Source of the DNA: Bradyrhizobium barranii subsp. barranii
GTDB lineage: Bacteria; Pseudomonadota; Alphaproteobacteria; Rhizobiales; Xanthobacteraceae
Direction of reading: 5' to 3'
NCBI RefSeq assembly: GCF_017565645.3
Contig: NZ_CP086136.1
Span: 6,431,501-6,495,500, forward strand
DNA: 64,000 nt
Below, piece by piece: positions 42,500 to 49,872 of this stretch (the first letter of the stretch is position 1; each line of letters starts with the position of its first letter). A program made the position numbers and the translations under genes. The notes beneath the pieces were generated by a model. The model saw only the letters and a list, made by a program, of their open reading frames with translations. It did not search any database and was not told the origin of the DNA.

Positions 42500-44086
42500 G
42501 TGGACCCGCAAGACTGTGATCCATTTAATGTAGCAGCTTGGTCGCAGATGCAGCACGCCGCTTCGGAAGAGCCGCAGACGGGCCAAGCCGGTCAATTTGA
42601 GCAGCACGTGGCGCAGGCAAGCCAGGCCGCTTACGTTGCCAGCGGGCACCGGTCCCCAGCGAAGCACGCATGTAACGATGTCCAACAATCCCTTGGCGAA
42701 AGGACGGATGCAAGCGCCGGGAGCAATCTCCTGCAAAGCGAAGGGGTCCTTATCAATCATGAGCGTGACGCGGCTCAATCGAGAGCAGCGAAGAGACGGA
42801 GGACGCTGCCCGATCTTGAAGAGGTTGTGATATACCGACAGTCAAGCGCGAACGCCGCTTCGGGAGAAAGTAGCGGTGCGCCGCGGGTTGCCTCAACAGG
42901 CGTTAGAATCCGGGGGCATTCGGACGAGCGGCCTCTTTATGCCGAGGATGCTGCCCTCCTGAGGCTTGAGCACGCCCTCATGGAGGGCGGCATGAGTAGC
43001 AGAACGGCGCATGAGCATGGAAGCCGCCTGATTGATTATAGCCGTTGGCTGTTCGAAAATAACCGACCGAGCATTGTTGCTCGGCTGGACAGCAAGTCGC
43101 TGATCGACGACGGCGCCATACACAAGTACACTGGAGGGCGTAGTGCGATTCTCCTTAAATCCATAGATCATTTCCGGACCTTTCGGGCGACAGGAAGACC
43201 CGTCGTGCGTGCAGTGCGCCGTAGCGCTGAGCGCAATCATTCCTTCCAGAACGCGCTCATCAATCCCGAAACCGCGGTGCAGATGAAACCGCAGCGCATT
43301 GACGACACCGTTGGCAGCAGGGGCCATGGCTATCGTGACACCAGTCATTTAGTTTCTCGCGAGGACCCTCCGGGAGTGCTGGATCATCTCGATGAACAAG
43401 CCATGCCGTCGGCAGTCTCCGACCCTTCAGAGGAGCTTCAGCGACTGGAAAATCAGTTGCAAGACGAGCGTCACGCACTGGGAGACAATCATCCTGCTCC
43501 GTCGTTTTCCATCGATCCGGAAGAGTTTACTTTGGATCGCGAACTGTTCTCTCCAGAGGAGCTTCGGGAATGGCTAGATGATCAACCCGTGCCGTCTCCT
43601 TTCATTCAGGAGCAAACCGCATTCCATTCAGAGCACCTCCCGCAAGGGGAGCTTGAGCGAGTGCTGGGTCATCTGGATGATCAAGCGATGCCCTCGGCAG
43701 TCTCCGTTCCTTCAGAGGAGCTTCAGCGACTGGAAAAACAGTTGAATGACGAGCTTCACGGACTAGGAGACAAGCATCCTGCTCTGTCGTTCTCCATCGA
43801 TCCGGAAGAGTTTACTTTTAATCCCGAGCAGTTCTCTCCAGGGGAGCTTCGGCGACTGCTTGATGCCGAATCCGCAGAGGAGCTTCAGGAAAGGCCAGAT
43901 GATCACCCCGCCCCGTCGGCTTTCATTCAGGAGCAAGCCGCATTCCATTCAGAGCAGCTCCCTCAGGGGGAGCTTCGGCGAGTGCTGGATCATCTGGATG
44001 ATCAAGCCATGCCGTCGCCAGTCTCCGTTCCTTCAGAGGAGCTTCAGCGACTGGAAAAACAGTTGAATGACGAGCTTCACGGATGA
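42500..44086 (+). CDS. Type III effector-like repeat protein, 3' truncated
   Basis: The frame encodes about 528 residues from the GTG at 42500 (ribosome site GTGAGG); an ATG at 42548 is the main alternative. The N-terminal part is Ser/Gln/Ala-rich as in secreted effectors. A middle domain (ALMEGGMSSRTAHEHGSRL, DYSRWLFENN, IVARLDSKSL) resembles a short SAM/core-binding-like fold of Bradyrhizobium effectors. The C-terminal third consists of 2.5 long repeats. Layout and repeats recall the NopD/Bel2-5 group, but no C48 protease domain remains. It stops inside the third repeat, where homology breaks. Secretion and family are inferences. Confidence 0.7.
   Translation: MDPQDCDPFNVAAWSQMQHAASEEPQTGQAGQFEQHVAQASQAAYVASGHRSPAKHACNDVQQSLGERTDASAGSNLLQSEGVLINHERDAAQSRAAKRRRTLPDLEEVVIYRQSSANAASGESSGAPRVASTGVRIRGHSDERPLYAEDAALLRLEHALMEGGMSSRTAHEHGSRLIDYSRWLFENNRPSIVARLDSKSLIDDGAIHKYTGGRSAILLKSIDHFRTFRATGRPVVRAVRRSAERNHSFQNALINPETAVQMKPQRIDDTVGSRGHGYRDTSHLVSREDPPGVLDHLDEQAMPSAVSDPSEELQRLENQLQDERHALGDNHPAPSFSIDPEEFTLDRELFSPEELREWLDDQPVPSPFIQEQTAFHSEHLPQGELERVLGHLDDQAMPSAVSVPSEELQRLEKQLNDELHGLGDKHPALSFSIDPEEFTFNPEQFSPGELRRLLDAESAEELQERPDDHPAPSAFIQEQAAFHSEQLPQGELRRVLDHLDDQAMPSPVSVPSEELQRLEKQLNDELHG
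43381..44086 (+). repeat. Tandem ~290-320 bp coding repeats in the effector-like gene
   Basis: Units begin at about 43381, 43668 and 43987, each encoding HLD(D/E)QAMPS-x-VS, then PSEELQRLE-x-QL, H-x-LGD-x-HPA, FSIDPEEFT and QGEL-x-RVL. The third copy ends after about 33 codons. Within each unit, shorter F-x-P-x-ELR-x-LLD modules also recur. Copy differences are few, so expansion is recent or homogenised. Confidence 0.85.
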
Positions 44087-44096
44087 CGGGACAATC

Positions 44097-44418
44097 ATGC
44101 ACACGATGCGCCATCCACGCATGTAGCGAATAATCGGCGCGACATTGCCTGACACGATCCCGTCGATGACGTCCGCCCCAGCACAGTAATGCGGCGCGCT
44201 GATCCTTAGCAGGCCCGAGGTCTTGGTCGAAGGGGCTGACATCGCTGGTATGGCCCTAGTCCGAGTTGTTTGCATTTTCTGCAAAGAGATATCTTGGTCG
44301 CTGTGCAGTTCGTCGGTCAGAGCCATGGGGACCGTCGTGCTCAAGATCGCGAAGATCGCGAGCGCGAGTAGAACCGTGCGTCGCCTACGTCCGAGGGGGG
44401 TGGGAGTCGTTCGCTCAT
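44097..44418 (-). pseudogene. Remnant of a small exported protein fused to effector DNA
   Basis: From the ATG at 44418 the frame reads MSERLPPP and then goes wrong. In the neighbouring frame a classic signal peptide follows (RRRRTVLLALAIFAILSTTV) and then ISAPHYCAGADVIDG...APIIRYMRGW, a layout known from small alphaproteobacterial hypotheticals. One base lost or gained in the C6 run near 44395-44400 would join them. The far end runs into the effector repeat at about 44096, so the C-terminus is also missing. Confidence 0.45.
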
Positions 44419-44425
44419 GGCCCCT

Positions 44426-45067
44426 CTATCGCGTCGCTGCATTGACCACCGCCCGATAGAAATGCTGCGGGAAGCGCGCCTGGACGACGCCGGACACGGT
44501 CCCGAGGAAATCCCAATGCTCATTGATCGTCGCGCTCCCTTGCAGCACGGCGAGCGTTTGCAGCGGCAGACGCTTCTTCGTGCGACGACGCACAATGAGC
44601 ACCTTGCCGTTGCTCACGATCTGGAACGTCTTGCGCTTCTGACCGTCCACGCGCTTCAACTGGCGACGCACCACGGTATGCACCGGGGCGCTGCCAATCG
44701 ACCCGTAGGGTTTGATCAGGATGCCGCCGGTCGCGAGACGGCCGCTGCTATTGCGCTTCGAGTGGATCGAGAGCGCGTTGTCGGGATACTTCTCCTTGCC
44801 CGCACCGATGACATGGCGCTCCATGTACTTGTCGATGGAGCCGACCACGGACGTGAGGTTGCCGCCGTTCGCGGGACGGATGCGGATGCCACCGACGACC
44901 CACGGGCGGCGCAGCACGAACACGCCTGGGATTTGCGTGCGCAACGCTTGCTGCGCGTCTTGCGCGGTGAACGTCAGGGCCTTGGCGGTCGCGGTGTTGA
45001 CGCTGCGATCACGAAGCTGATCCAGCCGGTCGAGCATTCCCTTCGTGAGCTTGAGCGTGATCTGCAC
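44426..45067 (-). CDS. Minor tail protein Z-like phage protein
   Basis: The 213-residue protein has an N-terminal helical part (TKGMLDRLDQLRDRSVNTAT, then AQDAQQALRTQIPGVFVLR) and a basic beta-rich middle. This is the layout of prophage minor tail protein Z / tail completion proteins. The GTG start overlaps the TAG of the nuclease gene. It is separated from the main tail operon, so it may be a left-over of a different phage module. Confidence 0.6.
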   Translation of the reverse strand: MQITLKLTKGMLDRLDQLRDRSVNTATAKALTFTAQDAQQALRTQIPGVFVLRRPWVVGGIRIRPANGGNLTSVVGSIDKYMERHVIGAGKEKYPDNALSIHSKRNSSGRLATGGILIKPYGSIGSAPVHTVVRRQLKRVDGQKRKTFQIVSNGKVLIVRRRTKKRLPLQTLAVLQGSATINEHWDFLGTVSGVVQARFPQHFYRAVVNAATR

Positions 45068-45444
45068 TATAAATAGCTCCGCACGATCCGCTCGACTTCA
45101 TCGGCGAGCTCTTCCGAGGTGGGAGCCTTCGCCGTGATCACGGTGAAGCCGAGAGCCTGAAGCTTCGGATGACGTTCCTTCTGCGCCTTCGAGCGCGATC
45201 CCTTCGGCGTCTTCAGTTCGATGCTGAGCAGAAACCCGCCGGTGATATAAACACGAACGTCGGGTTCGCCCGCCGTGAGGCCCGTGACCTTCGCTTCCAT
45301 ACGCTCGCGTCGCGAACGCTTAGCTCGGTTCATATCGCCGGCGCAGGTGATCGGAAGCCCTGCATCTTCGAGCGCATGAAGGCGAGCGATAACTTCCGCC
45401 TGATAGCGCCACTCGGGAATGGTATCGACGATGCGGGTTTCCAT
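45067..45444 (-). CDS. VRR-NUC domain nuclease
   Basis: The 125-residue protein starts at METRIVDTIPEWRYQAEVIA. It contains the VRR-NUC PD-(D/E)XK pattern: GEPDVRVYITGGFLLSIELK (D and E-x-K), then Q-K-E-R-H-P-K-L-Q-A-L-G-F-x-V. Such stand-alone nucleases are common in phages and are linked to DNA branch processing. The frame upstream of this Met is Cys/Arg-rich and was not used. Confidence 0.8.
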   Translation of the reverse strand: METRIVDTIPEWRYQAEVIARLHALEDAGLPITCAGDMNRAKRSRRERMEAKVTGLTAGEPDVRVYITGGFLLSIELKTPKGSRSKAQKERHPKLQALGFTVITAKAPTSEELADEVERIVRSYL

Positions 45445-45571
45445 GCGCGAATGCTCGCGCGGTTGGATGCGCAGGTCGAGACCAGTTCGGCAGCCGCAAC
45501 GCCTCGCTCGCTTCGGGAAAAAGGGCCATAAAGAGCGCCCCTGAACCAACTCTTCGTAGCAGCACAGGCGT

Positions 45572-46387
45572 TCAGTCCGCTACATAGGGTATCGCCGACC
45601 GCTTGATCGTGAGACGCATGCCGTGTGAAGCCAATAGAGCGTCCACCGCGCAGGTCTGCTGATGCGCCAAAGCGGGGCCAATGATGATTTCCTCGATGCC
45701 CCAGTTATTGGGGTGCGTGGCTGCATTGTTGATGACGACCTTGTTAAACTGACAGGCACGGTAAGGAACTAAACCGGCTGGTGAGAAGCGCGTCTTTAGT
45801 CCAGCGGGCCAGGAAACACCAACCCAAACCAGGCGCCACTCGCGCTCCTCTTGGAACTGCCCGTTCTTGAGAACGAGAGCTGTCTTCAGTGCATGCGACC
45901 ACCATGTCTTGACTTGTGCGCGGGCGCCCTCCGGCTCATCCGTCCCTTCCAACAAGCGGTCGATGAGCAGGGTTACTGCCCCGTCAGCCGCCGCTCGTTG
46001 GCTCTCTGGGTCATAGAGGACGGGCGTGATATCAAATCCCTGCGCCGCGGCGTTCTTCAAAAGCCAGTCTGCGTTGAATCCGATCGAGAAGCCTTGTCCA
46101 CGATTGTAGCCTCGCCATTGCGAGAGCAGATCGCCTTTAGACGTCAATGACCCGACGAACCCATGAATTTCGTCACTGTGTTGACGAAACAGTGCGATCG
46201 TCTCCCAGGCAAGCGATGAGAGTTCTCTGATTTCGGCGCCGCGACGGTCGAGGGCCTCGATCACGATCTTCCTGCCGTGCTGAAACTCCGACGTGTCGTT
46301 GAGGAAGCGGTAGTGTGAGGTCCACAGCGATCTGCTGGCTATGATGCCATGTAAACCTGCGGCGGACGTGTAGTGGTACAAAGGCAT
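45572..46387 (-). CDS. DUF2971 family protein
   Basis: The 271-residue protein has the DUF2971 landmarks: YHYTSAAGLHGIIASRSLW, then FLNDTSEFQHG, LLSQWRGYNRGQGFSIGF and EEREWRLVWVG. The biochemical activity is not established. Members are frequent in accessory regions, mobile elements and near defence genes. Its ATG lies about five bases after the point where a minor-tail-Z-like gene is broken, so it arrived by insertion. Lower GC and different codon use from its neighbours support transfer. Confidence 0.82.
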   Translation of the reverse strand: MPLYHYTSAAGLHGIIASRSLWTSHYRFLNDTSEFQHGRKIVIEALDRRGAEIRELSSLAWETIALFRQHSDEIHGFVGSLTSKGDLLSQWRGYNRGQGFSIGFNADWLLKNAAAQGFDITPVLYDPESQRAAADGAVTLLIDRLLEGTDEPEGARAQVKTWWSHALKTALVLKNGQFQEEREWRLVWVGVSWPAGLKTRFSPAGLVPYRACQFNKVVINNAATHPNNWGIEEIIIGPALAHQQTCAVDALLASHGMRLTIKRSAIPYVAD

Positions 46388-46391
46388 ATTT

Positions 46392-46538
46392 GAGGGCGCG
46401 GCCCATCTTCGTCTTCGCCTTCTTGCCGGTGTGGGCGAGCGCGCGCTTCAAGGCGAGGGGGAAGTTCTTACCGGCAGACGCGACCCTCTGCTCCAGGTTG
46501 ACCCACTGGCTCGGATCGATCTTGATCTCGACGGTCAT
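46392..46538 (-). pseudogene. 5' fragment of a minor tail protein Z gene
   Basis: Forty-nine residues read well as the N-terminus of a prophage minor tail Z protein (QWVNLEQRVASAGKNFPLAL, then RALAHTGKKAKTKMGRAL). The frame then runs into the leader of the DUF2971 gene and becomes unrelated. Its TGATG start is coupled to a 33-codon gene upstream. The rest of the gene is not found nearby. Confidence 0.6.
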
Positions 46539-46639
46539 CAGCGCCGACCCAGCTTGAGACGCGCAGCGGCAACCTTCGCCTTGAAGCCATCGGCGGCCGA
46601 TCGAATATCCTGCACGGTCGACTTCACGACGAAGTCCAT
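46538..46639 (-). CDS. 33-residue phage protein
   Basis: The short frame MDFVVKSTVQDIRSAADGFK...RLKLGRR begins two bases from the stop of another tiny gene (TAGATG) and ends overlapping the ATG of the tail Z fragment. The tight coupling on both sides supports it. It is amphipathic and basic at its end. No function is known. Confidence 0.4.
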   Translation of the reverse strand: MDFVVKSTVQDIRSAADGFKAKVAAARLKLGRR

Positions 46640-46717
46640 CTACTCCTTCGCGACCTTCGCGTCGCCGGAGGTCACAGCCGTTCGGATGGCCGCCCTACGC
46701 TTGGCACAATTGCACAT
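46640..46717 (-). CDS. 25-residue Cys-x-Cys phage peptide
   Basis: MCNCAKRRAAIRTAVTSGDA is preceded by GAGAGG seven to nine bases upstream and followed immediately by another small gene. A C-x-C start with a basic helix is a recurring form of tiny ORFs near tail Z genes (recalled, not searched). Weak evidence given the length. Confidence 0.3.
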   Translation of the reverse strand: MCNCAKRRAAIRTAVTSGDAKVAKE

Positions 46718-46763
46718 CGATCAGTACCTCTCAGCCACCCCGCCTGCAACGCTACCAGCCCAC

Positions 46764-46900
46764 ATGACGTAATCTGAGAAGTCTATCGTGTGTTGAAGCC
46801 CGGCGGGCATCTGGCGGCGTTCAGCGCGAGCCGGACCTATCACCGCATGGCGGCCGCGTTCGCCAAAGACCCCAGCAACGCCGAAACCGACGTCATGTCG
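46764..46900 (+). pseudogene. Remnant of a phage DNA methyltransferase
   Basis: The start reads M-T-stop-SEKSIVC, the usual opening of phage N6/N4 DNA methyltransferases (MT-x-SEKSIV-x-x-G). It jumps directly to LKPGGHLAAFSASRTYHRMAAA, the motif after the catalytic region. The central part, with the D-P-P-Y motif, is deleted, and codon 3 is a stop. Only about 30 recognisable residues are left. No product is expected. Confidence 0.6.
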
Positions 46901-46958
46901 CAATCGGCCACGTCTCCGGGTTCCGTTATGACGTTCCCAGTGACGAACGGCTGCCGCT

Positions 46959-47147
46959 TTGCAAGCGCTCGGTTTTGTCGTCAGGGCAGAGACCGAGGAA
47001 CAGGCGCGCAGGTTTGCGGACGCCGCGGCCGGCGACGAGAAACGCTACTGCGAGGACGCGTGGCTGTCCCGCATGTTCTCCACGTGCGAGGGGATTACCG
47101 CAGACGGAGACCCCGGCATTGTCATTCACGACTTCGCCTCAGCTTAA
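46959..47147 (+). CDS. Small conserved protein, N-terminally truncated
   Basis: The 62-residue frame reads GFVVRAETEEQARRFADAAA, then WLSRMFSTCEGITADGDPGI and VIHDFASA. This matches the C-terminal two thirds of a small alphaproteobacterial protein family of about 90 residues. The usual N-terminal part is absent and only a TTG start is available. It follows the methyltransferase remnant and is 17 bases before the next gene. Function unknown. Confidence 0.5.
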   Translation: MQALGFVVRAETEEQARRFADAAAGDEKRYCEDAWLSRMFSTCEGITADGDPGIVIHDFASA

Positions 47148-47163
47148 CGAGGGGTGCACGAAA

Positions 47164-47745
47164 ATGGAAATGTTCATCCTGTTCTGGTTCCCGCTGTCCA
47201 TCGCAGTCGGGGTCTACGCGTCCAACAAGGGCCGCTCCGGGTTCGGGCTGTTCCTGCTGTCCGTGTTCCTATCCCCGATCGTCGGGCTGCTGTTCGCGCT
47301 CGCGCTGCGCAACAAGGCGGCCGACCAGCGGCATGCCGAGCTCCTCGAAGCGCTTCGCAAGGCGACCCCGCCGCTCCCCGCCCAGTCGATCAGCACGCCG
47401 GAGCCCGCTGTTAAGCTGTTCACGCTCAAGGACGACACGTCGCCCGTCAACCCGCACCGACGGAATACCAAGGGGTGGATCATCGCCCTGGCAGTCGTCG
47501 CGGCCGTCGTTGCCGTGTTCACTTTCGTCGCCTCGCAGGGTTCCGTCGTCAGGCTCGCGGAGCGGCAGGTTACCGCCTGGTACGTCGAGAAGGGCTACAA
47601 AGTCGAGCGCATCGCGTTCCGCGTCACATCGCCGAGCACCATCGAGGGCTCGCTAATGACGGTAGACGGCGCCGGCAAGACGAAGTTCTTCGAGTGCACG
47701 GGCGTGTCGGCCAATGGAAGCTCGTACCAGATCACATGCAAGTGA
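47164..47745 (+). CDS. Hypothetical membrane protein
   Basis: The 193-residue protein has three hydrophobic segments (residues about 3-18, 24-45 and 102-123). A Pro/Thr-rich cytoplasmic loop lies between the second and third, and the C-terminal soluble domain of about 65 residues has two Cys (FFECTG, YQITCK). The start follows GAGGGG. No family is recognised. Confidence 0.6.
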   Translation: MEMFILFWFPLSIAVGVYASNKGRSGFGLFLLSVFLSPIVGLLFALALRNKAADQRHAELLEALRKATPPLPAQSISTPEPAVKLFTLKDDTSPVNPHRRNTKGWIIALAVVAAVVAVFTFVASQGSVVRLAERQVTAWYVEKGYKVERIAFRVTSPSTIEGSLMTVDGAGKTKFFECTGVSANGSSYQITCK

Positions 47746-47776
47746 CGGAACCGCCGCAACCTTGAAGGAGGACCAA

Positions 47777-48133
47777 ATGACCCGCCCCAAGCGCACTAAA
47801 GACCCCAACCAGATCGCCAAGGCGGTTATCGATACCGCGACGGCACGCATATTTCCGTCTGACATCGCAGCGGCGCGGGCCAAGAAAATGCGGGGCTTCC
47901 ACATTCGAATAGACGACGGCACGGAACAGTTCTTCTCAATCATGTCAACGGCCTATCGCGATGCCGCAGCTGCTGTGCCGGCGATTTATGACCGCTCTCT
48001 GCCGTGCGCTCGTCGAGCTTTGATCGGCACATCACATCCCTGCGGTCGCAAGCGCTTGCGGTGCTTGCAGCCAATCAGGCTCGCGCGGCCGATCAGCCTA
48101 TGTGCCTATCAGATCGCTAAGTCGCGACAATAA
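47777..48133 (+). CDS. Hypothetical protein, C-terminal part probably scrambled
   Basis: An excellent ribosome site (AAGGAGG) precedes MTRPKRTKDPNQIAKAVIDT, the N-terminus of a common small Rhizobiales protein. After about 25 residues the match to that family stops. The last 50 residues are Arg/Cys/Leu-rich and look out of frame. The 3' end overlaps the convergent phage gene. Likely a remnant fused to other DNA. Confidence 0.4.
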   Translation: MTRPKRTKDPNQIAKAVIDTATARIFPSDIAAARAKKMRGFHIRIDDGTEQFFSIMSTAYRDAAAAVPAIYDRSLPCARRALIGTSHPCGRKRLRCLQPIRLARPISLCAYQIAKSRQ

Positions 48134-48960
48134 AGTAGCCGGCCGCCCTCGCCGATCACCGGCTCGCCGTACTTCCGCATGAAGTACCGCGTTCCCTTGC
48201 GCCCACGATCAGACGTGCGGACCACTGCGGAGCGGATCGTGCCCATGTTCTCGAACATCTCGCCGATGACGGCGACCCGATCGCGAGCGATCTTGCCCTT
48301 GTTCACGATCTCATAGACGGCAATGCCGGATGCGCCGGCGGCCTCGATGTAGGACATCATCCGCTCTTCGTCGGTCAGGTGCTTCGAGAGCCGCGCCTTC
48401 CCCTTCGGCTGCTCGGCGAACTGCTCTGAGCCAGCCGGGGCGAGATCGGGCTGCGTCTGCGCGACGATGGGCATGGTGTGCGGCCTATCGAGCCAGAGCG
48501 CATCACGGAGCGCCGCAATGGGGATGGAGGGATGTTCCTTGGTGAACCTGCGGCAGAGCGTCATTAGGTTCGTCGCCTCGACCGAGAGGGCGAACTTGAT
48601 CTCGGCCTTGACCGCCTGGTTCTCGTTCCATGCGCCGCCGGGATCGCGACCGAGCAACAGCCTGATCTTCAGGAACGTCGGATGCGCCTGGGTGAGGAAG
48701 CCAGCCAGTTGCGGGTCGATCAACGGCGGCTGCTCGACTCCCCTCGCCTTCGGCCGACCTCGACCGGGACGCATCGCCGCCGGGAAGACCCTGCCGTGCC
48801 CAGCGCGCATCGAGAGCCAGATCATCCGCTTCCGGTGCAGATACCGAGCGATGGCCTCTGCCTCGCTAGGATGGCACGGCAAGGCGTTGGCGAAGCCAAC
48901 GAAGGACCATCCATCGTCCGGTACGTTGAGGAACGCCGCCTTGGCGTCCCACTGCGACAT
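48109..48960 (-). CDS. Phage protein with C-terminal winged-helix-like region
   Basis: The 283-residue protein has no recognised family. The N-terminal half is mixed, with VAQWD-like MSQWDAKAAFLNVPDDG and a basic RPGRGRPKARG. The C-terminal 90 residues read as a winged helix (LTDEERMMSYIEAAGASGIA, then KIARDRVAVIGEMFENM). The start at 48960 is preferred to 49017 because operator-like repeats cover the upstream part. It diverges from the plus-strand small-gene cassette and is a candidate regulator. Confidence 0.5.
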   Translation of the reverse strand: MSQWDAKAAFLNVPDDGWSFVGFANALPCHPSEAEAIARYLHRKRMIWLSMRAGHGRVFPAAMRPGRGRPKARGVEQPPLIDPQLAGFLTQAHPTFLKIRLLLGRDPGGAWNENQAVKAEIKFALSVEATNLMTLCRRFTKEHPSIPIAALRDALWLDRPHTMPIVAQTQPDLAPAGSEQFAEQPKGKARLSKHLTDEERMMSYIEAAGASGIAVYEIVNKGKIARDRVAVIGEMFENMGTIRSAVVRTSDRGRKGTRYFMRKYGEPVIGEGGRLLYCRDLAI

Positions 48961-48986
48961 GACCGCGCATCGGATAATATCAACTC

Positions 48987-49016
48987 CATCCGTCGAAATG
49001 ACGGACCCATCCGTCA
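48987..49016. promoter_or_regulatory. Operator-like repeat in divergent control region
   Basis: CATCCGTC occurs at 48987-48994 and 49008-49015, with its complement GACGGA between. The same word forms the mirrored operators around the repressor gene at the right end of the prophage. Further copies lie at about 49308 (CCATCCGTCA) and 49353 (GCATCCGTTG). This suggests control of this divergent region by the same regulator. Confidence 0.5.
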
Positions 49017-49044
49017 TCGGGCAAAAACATCCAACTGCCGGTTA

Positions 49045-49150
49045 GAGGGGTTTCGCCCCTATATATAGTAGTAACCACCTACAGATATATCTTCTACAGA
49101 ATATATTACAAGTATATATTACTACTATATATATATAGGAGAAACCCTTC
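49045..49150. repeat. Long AT-rich inverted repeat
   Basis: The left arm reads GAGGGGTTTCGCCCC then TATATATAGTAGTAA. The right arm reads TTACTACTATATATATATAG then GAGAAACCCTTC. The arms pair over about 30 bases with small gaps, separated by 44 bases that include another AT stretch. It lies in the 500-base gap between divergent genes, where no gene is seen. A replication origin, partition-like site or strong structured leader are possible readings. Confidence 0.75.
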
Positions 49151-49561
49151 AATGGTCGGCCAGAGCCTATCGAAAATGAGGGGTTTAGTTTTGCGACGGT
49201 ATTCCTCGAAAACCCACCCCCCCCCTCAAAAGAATAATATGGAGTTGGTGATTTCCATGCGCGAGATCGGCTTGCTCTCAACCGCTGGCTAACCATCGGC
49301 CTGCGGCCATCCGTCAACATCCCCTATCGAAACCCTTGCTCGACGGATAATCCATCGTGCATCCGTTGATTCCAGCGGACCCGGCCTGATTCAGGCCGGA
49401 CGGGACGGGAAATCCACACCGCACATCTCCGATCTGAAAACCGCCCTTCGGGGCGAACGGGAGAGCTTTGTCTATGTCTCAGAACTATCCGAACAACGCC
49501 GGGATCGAAGGGCGGTGGCGCTTCGAAGGACGCCGCCGAGAAGGTCGTCAGCCGGGCAGCG

Positions 49562-49861
49562 ATGCTCCGCATCGCGATCATCGAACTGATGCTCAACGGC
49601 TACCGCCTGACGGCGGACGAGATCGCCAAGCAACTGAAGGAAAGCGTCCTCGCGATCCGTCCCCGCGTCTCGGAACTCGTCAAGCTCGGCACGCTCGTCA
49701 AGCTGACCGACCGCCGCATCAACGTCAGCGGCATGACGGCTCACGTCCTCCGTCACAAGGACAGCCTGACCGCCGTCGATCTCCCCCAGGCGATCCCCGC
49801 AAAGCCGCGTCGCTCCGCGCCGCAGGCATTGCACACCGACCAGAACGCCTTGTTCGGTTGA
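49562..49861 (+). CDS. HTH protein, first gene of plus-strand cassette, 5' part frameshifted
   Basis: The 99-residue frame contains a winged-helix-like region (YRLTADEIAKQLKESVLAIR, then RVSELVKLGTLVKL). In the same frame upstream the codons read GGGASKDAAEKVVSRAAM, clearly coding, but no start exists. Just 5' an ATG at 49474 opens MSQNYPNNAG in another frame. One extra base near 49501-49504 would separate them, so the intact gene probably ran from 49474. DNA binding is inferred. Confidence 0.6.
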   Translation: MLRIAIIELMLNGYRLTADEIAKQLKESVLAIRPRVSELVKLGTLVKLTDRRINVSGMTAHVLRHKDSLTAVDLPQAIPAKPRRSAPQALHTDQNALFG

Positions 49862-49872
49862 GGGGGAGCGCC

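Noticed and set aside
48961..49017. Upstream start of the 283-residue gene (MTDGSVISTDGV)
   Set aside because: This stretch consists of operator-like CATCCGTC repeats on the other strand. MSQWDAKAAF is the more natural start.
49045..49150. Bidirectional rho-independent terminator
   Set aside because: Long AT-rich arms and a 44-base loop, located between divergent rather than convergent genes, do not fit a terminator.
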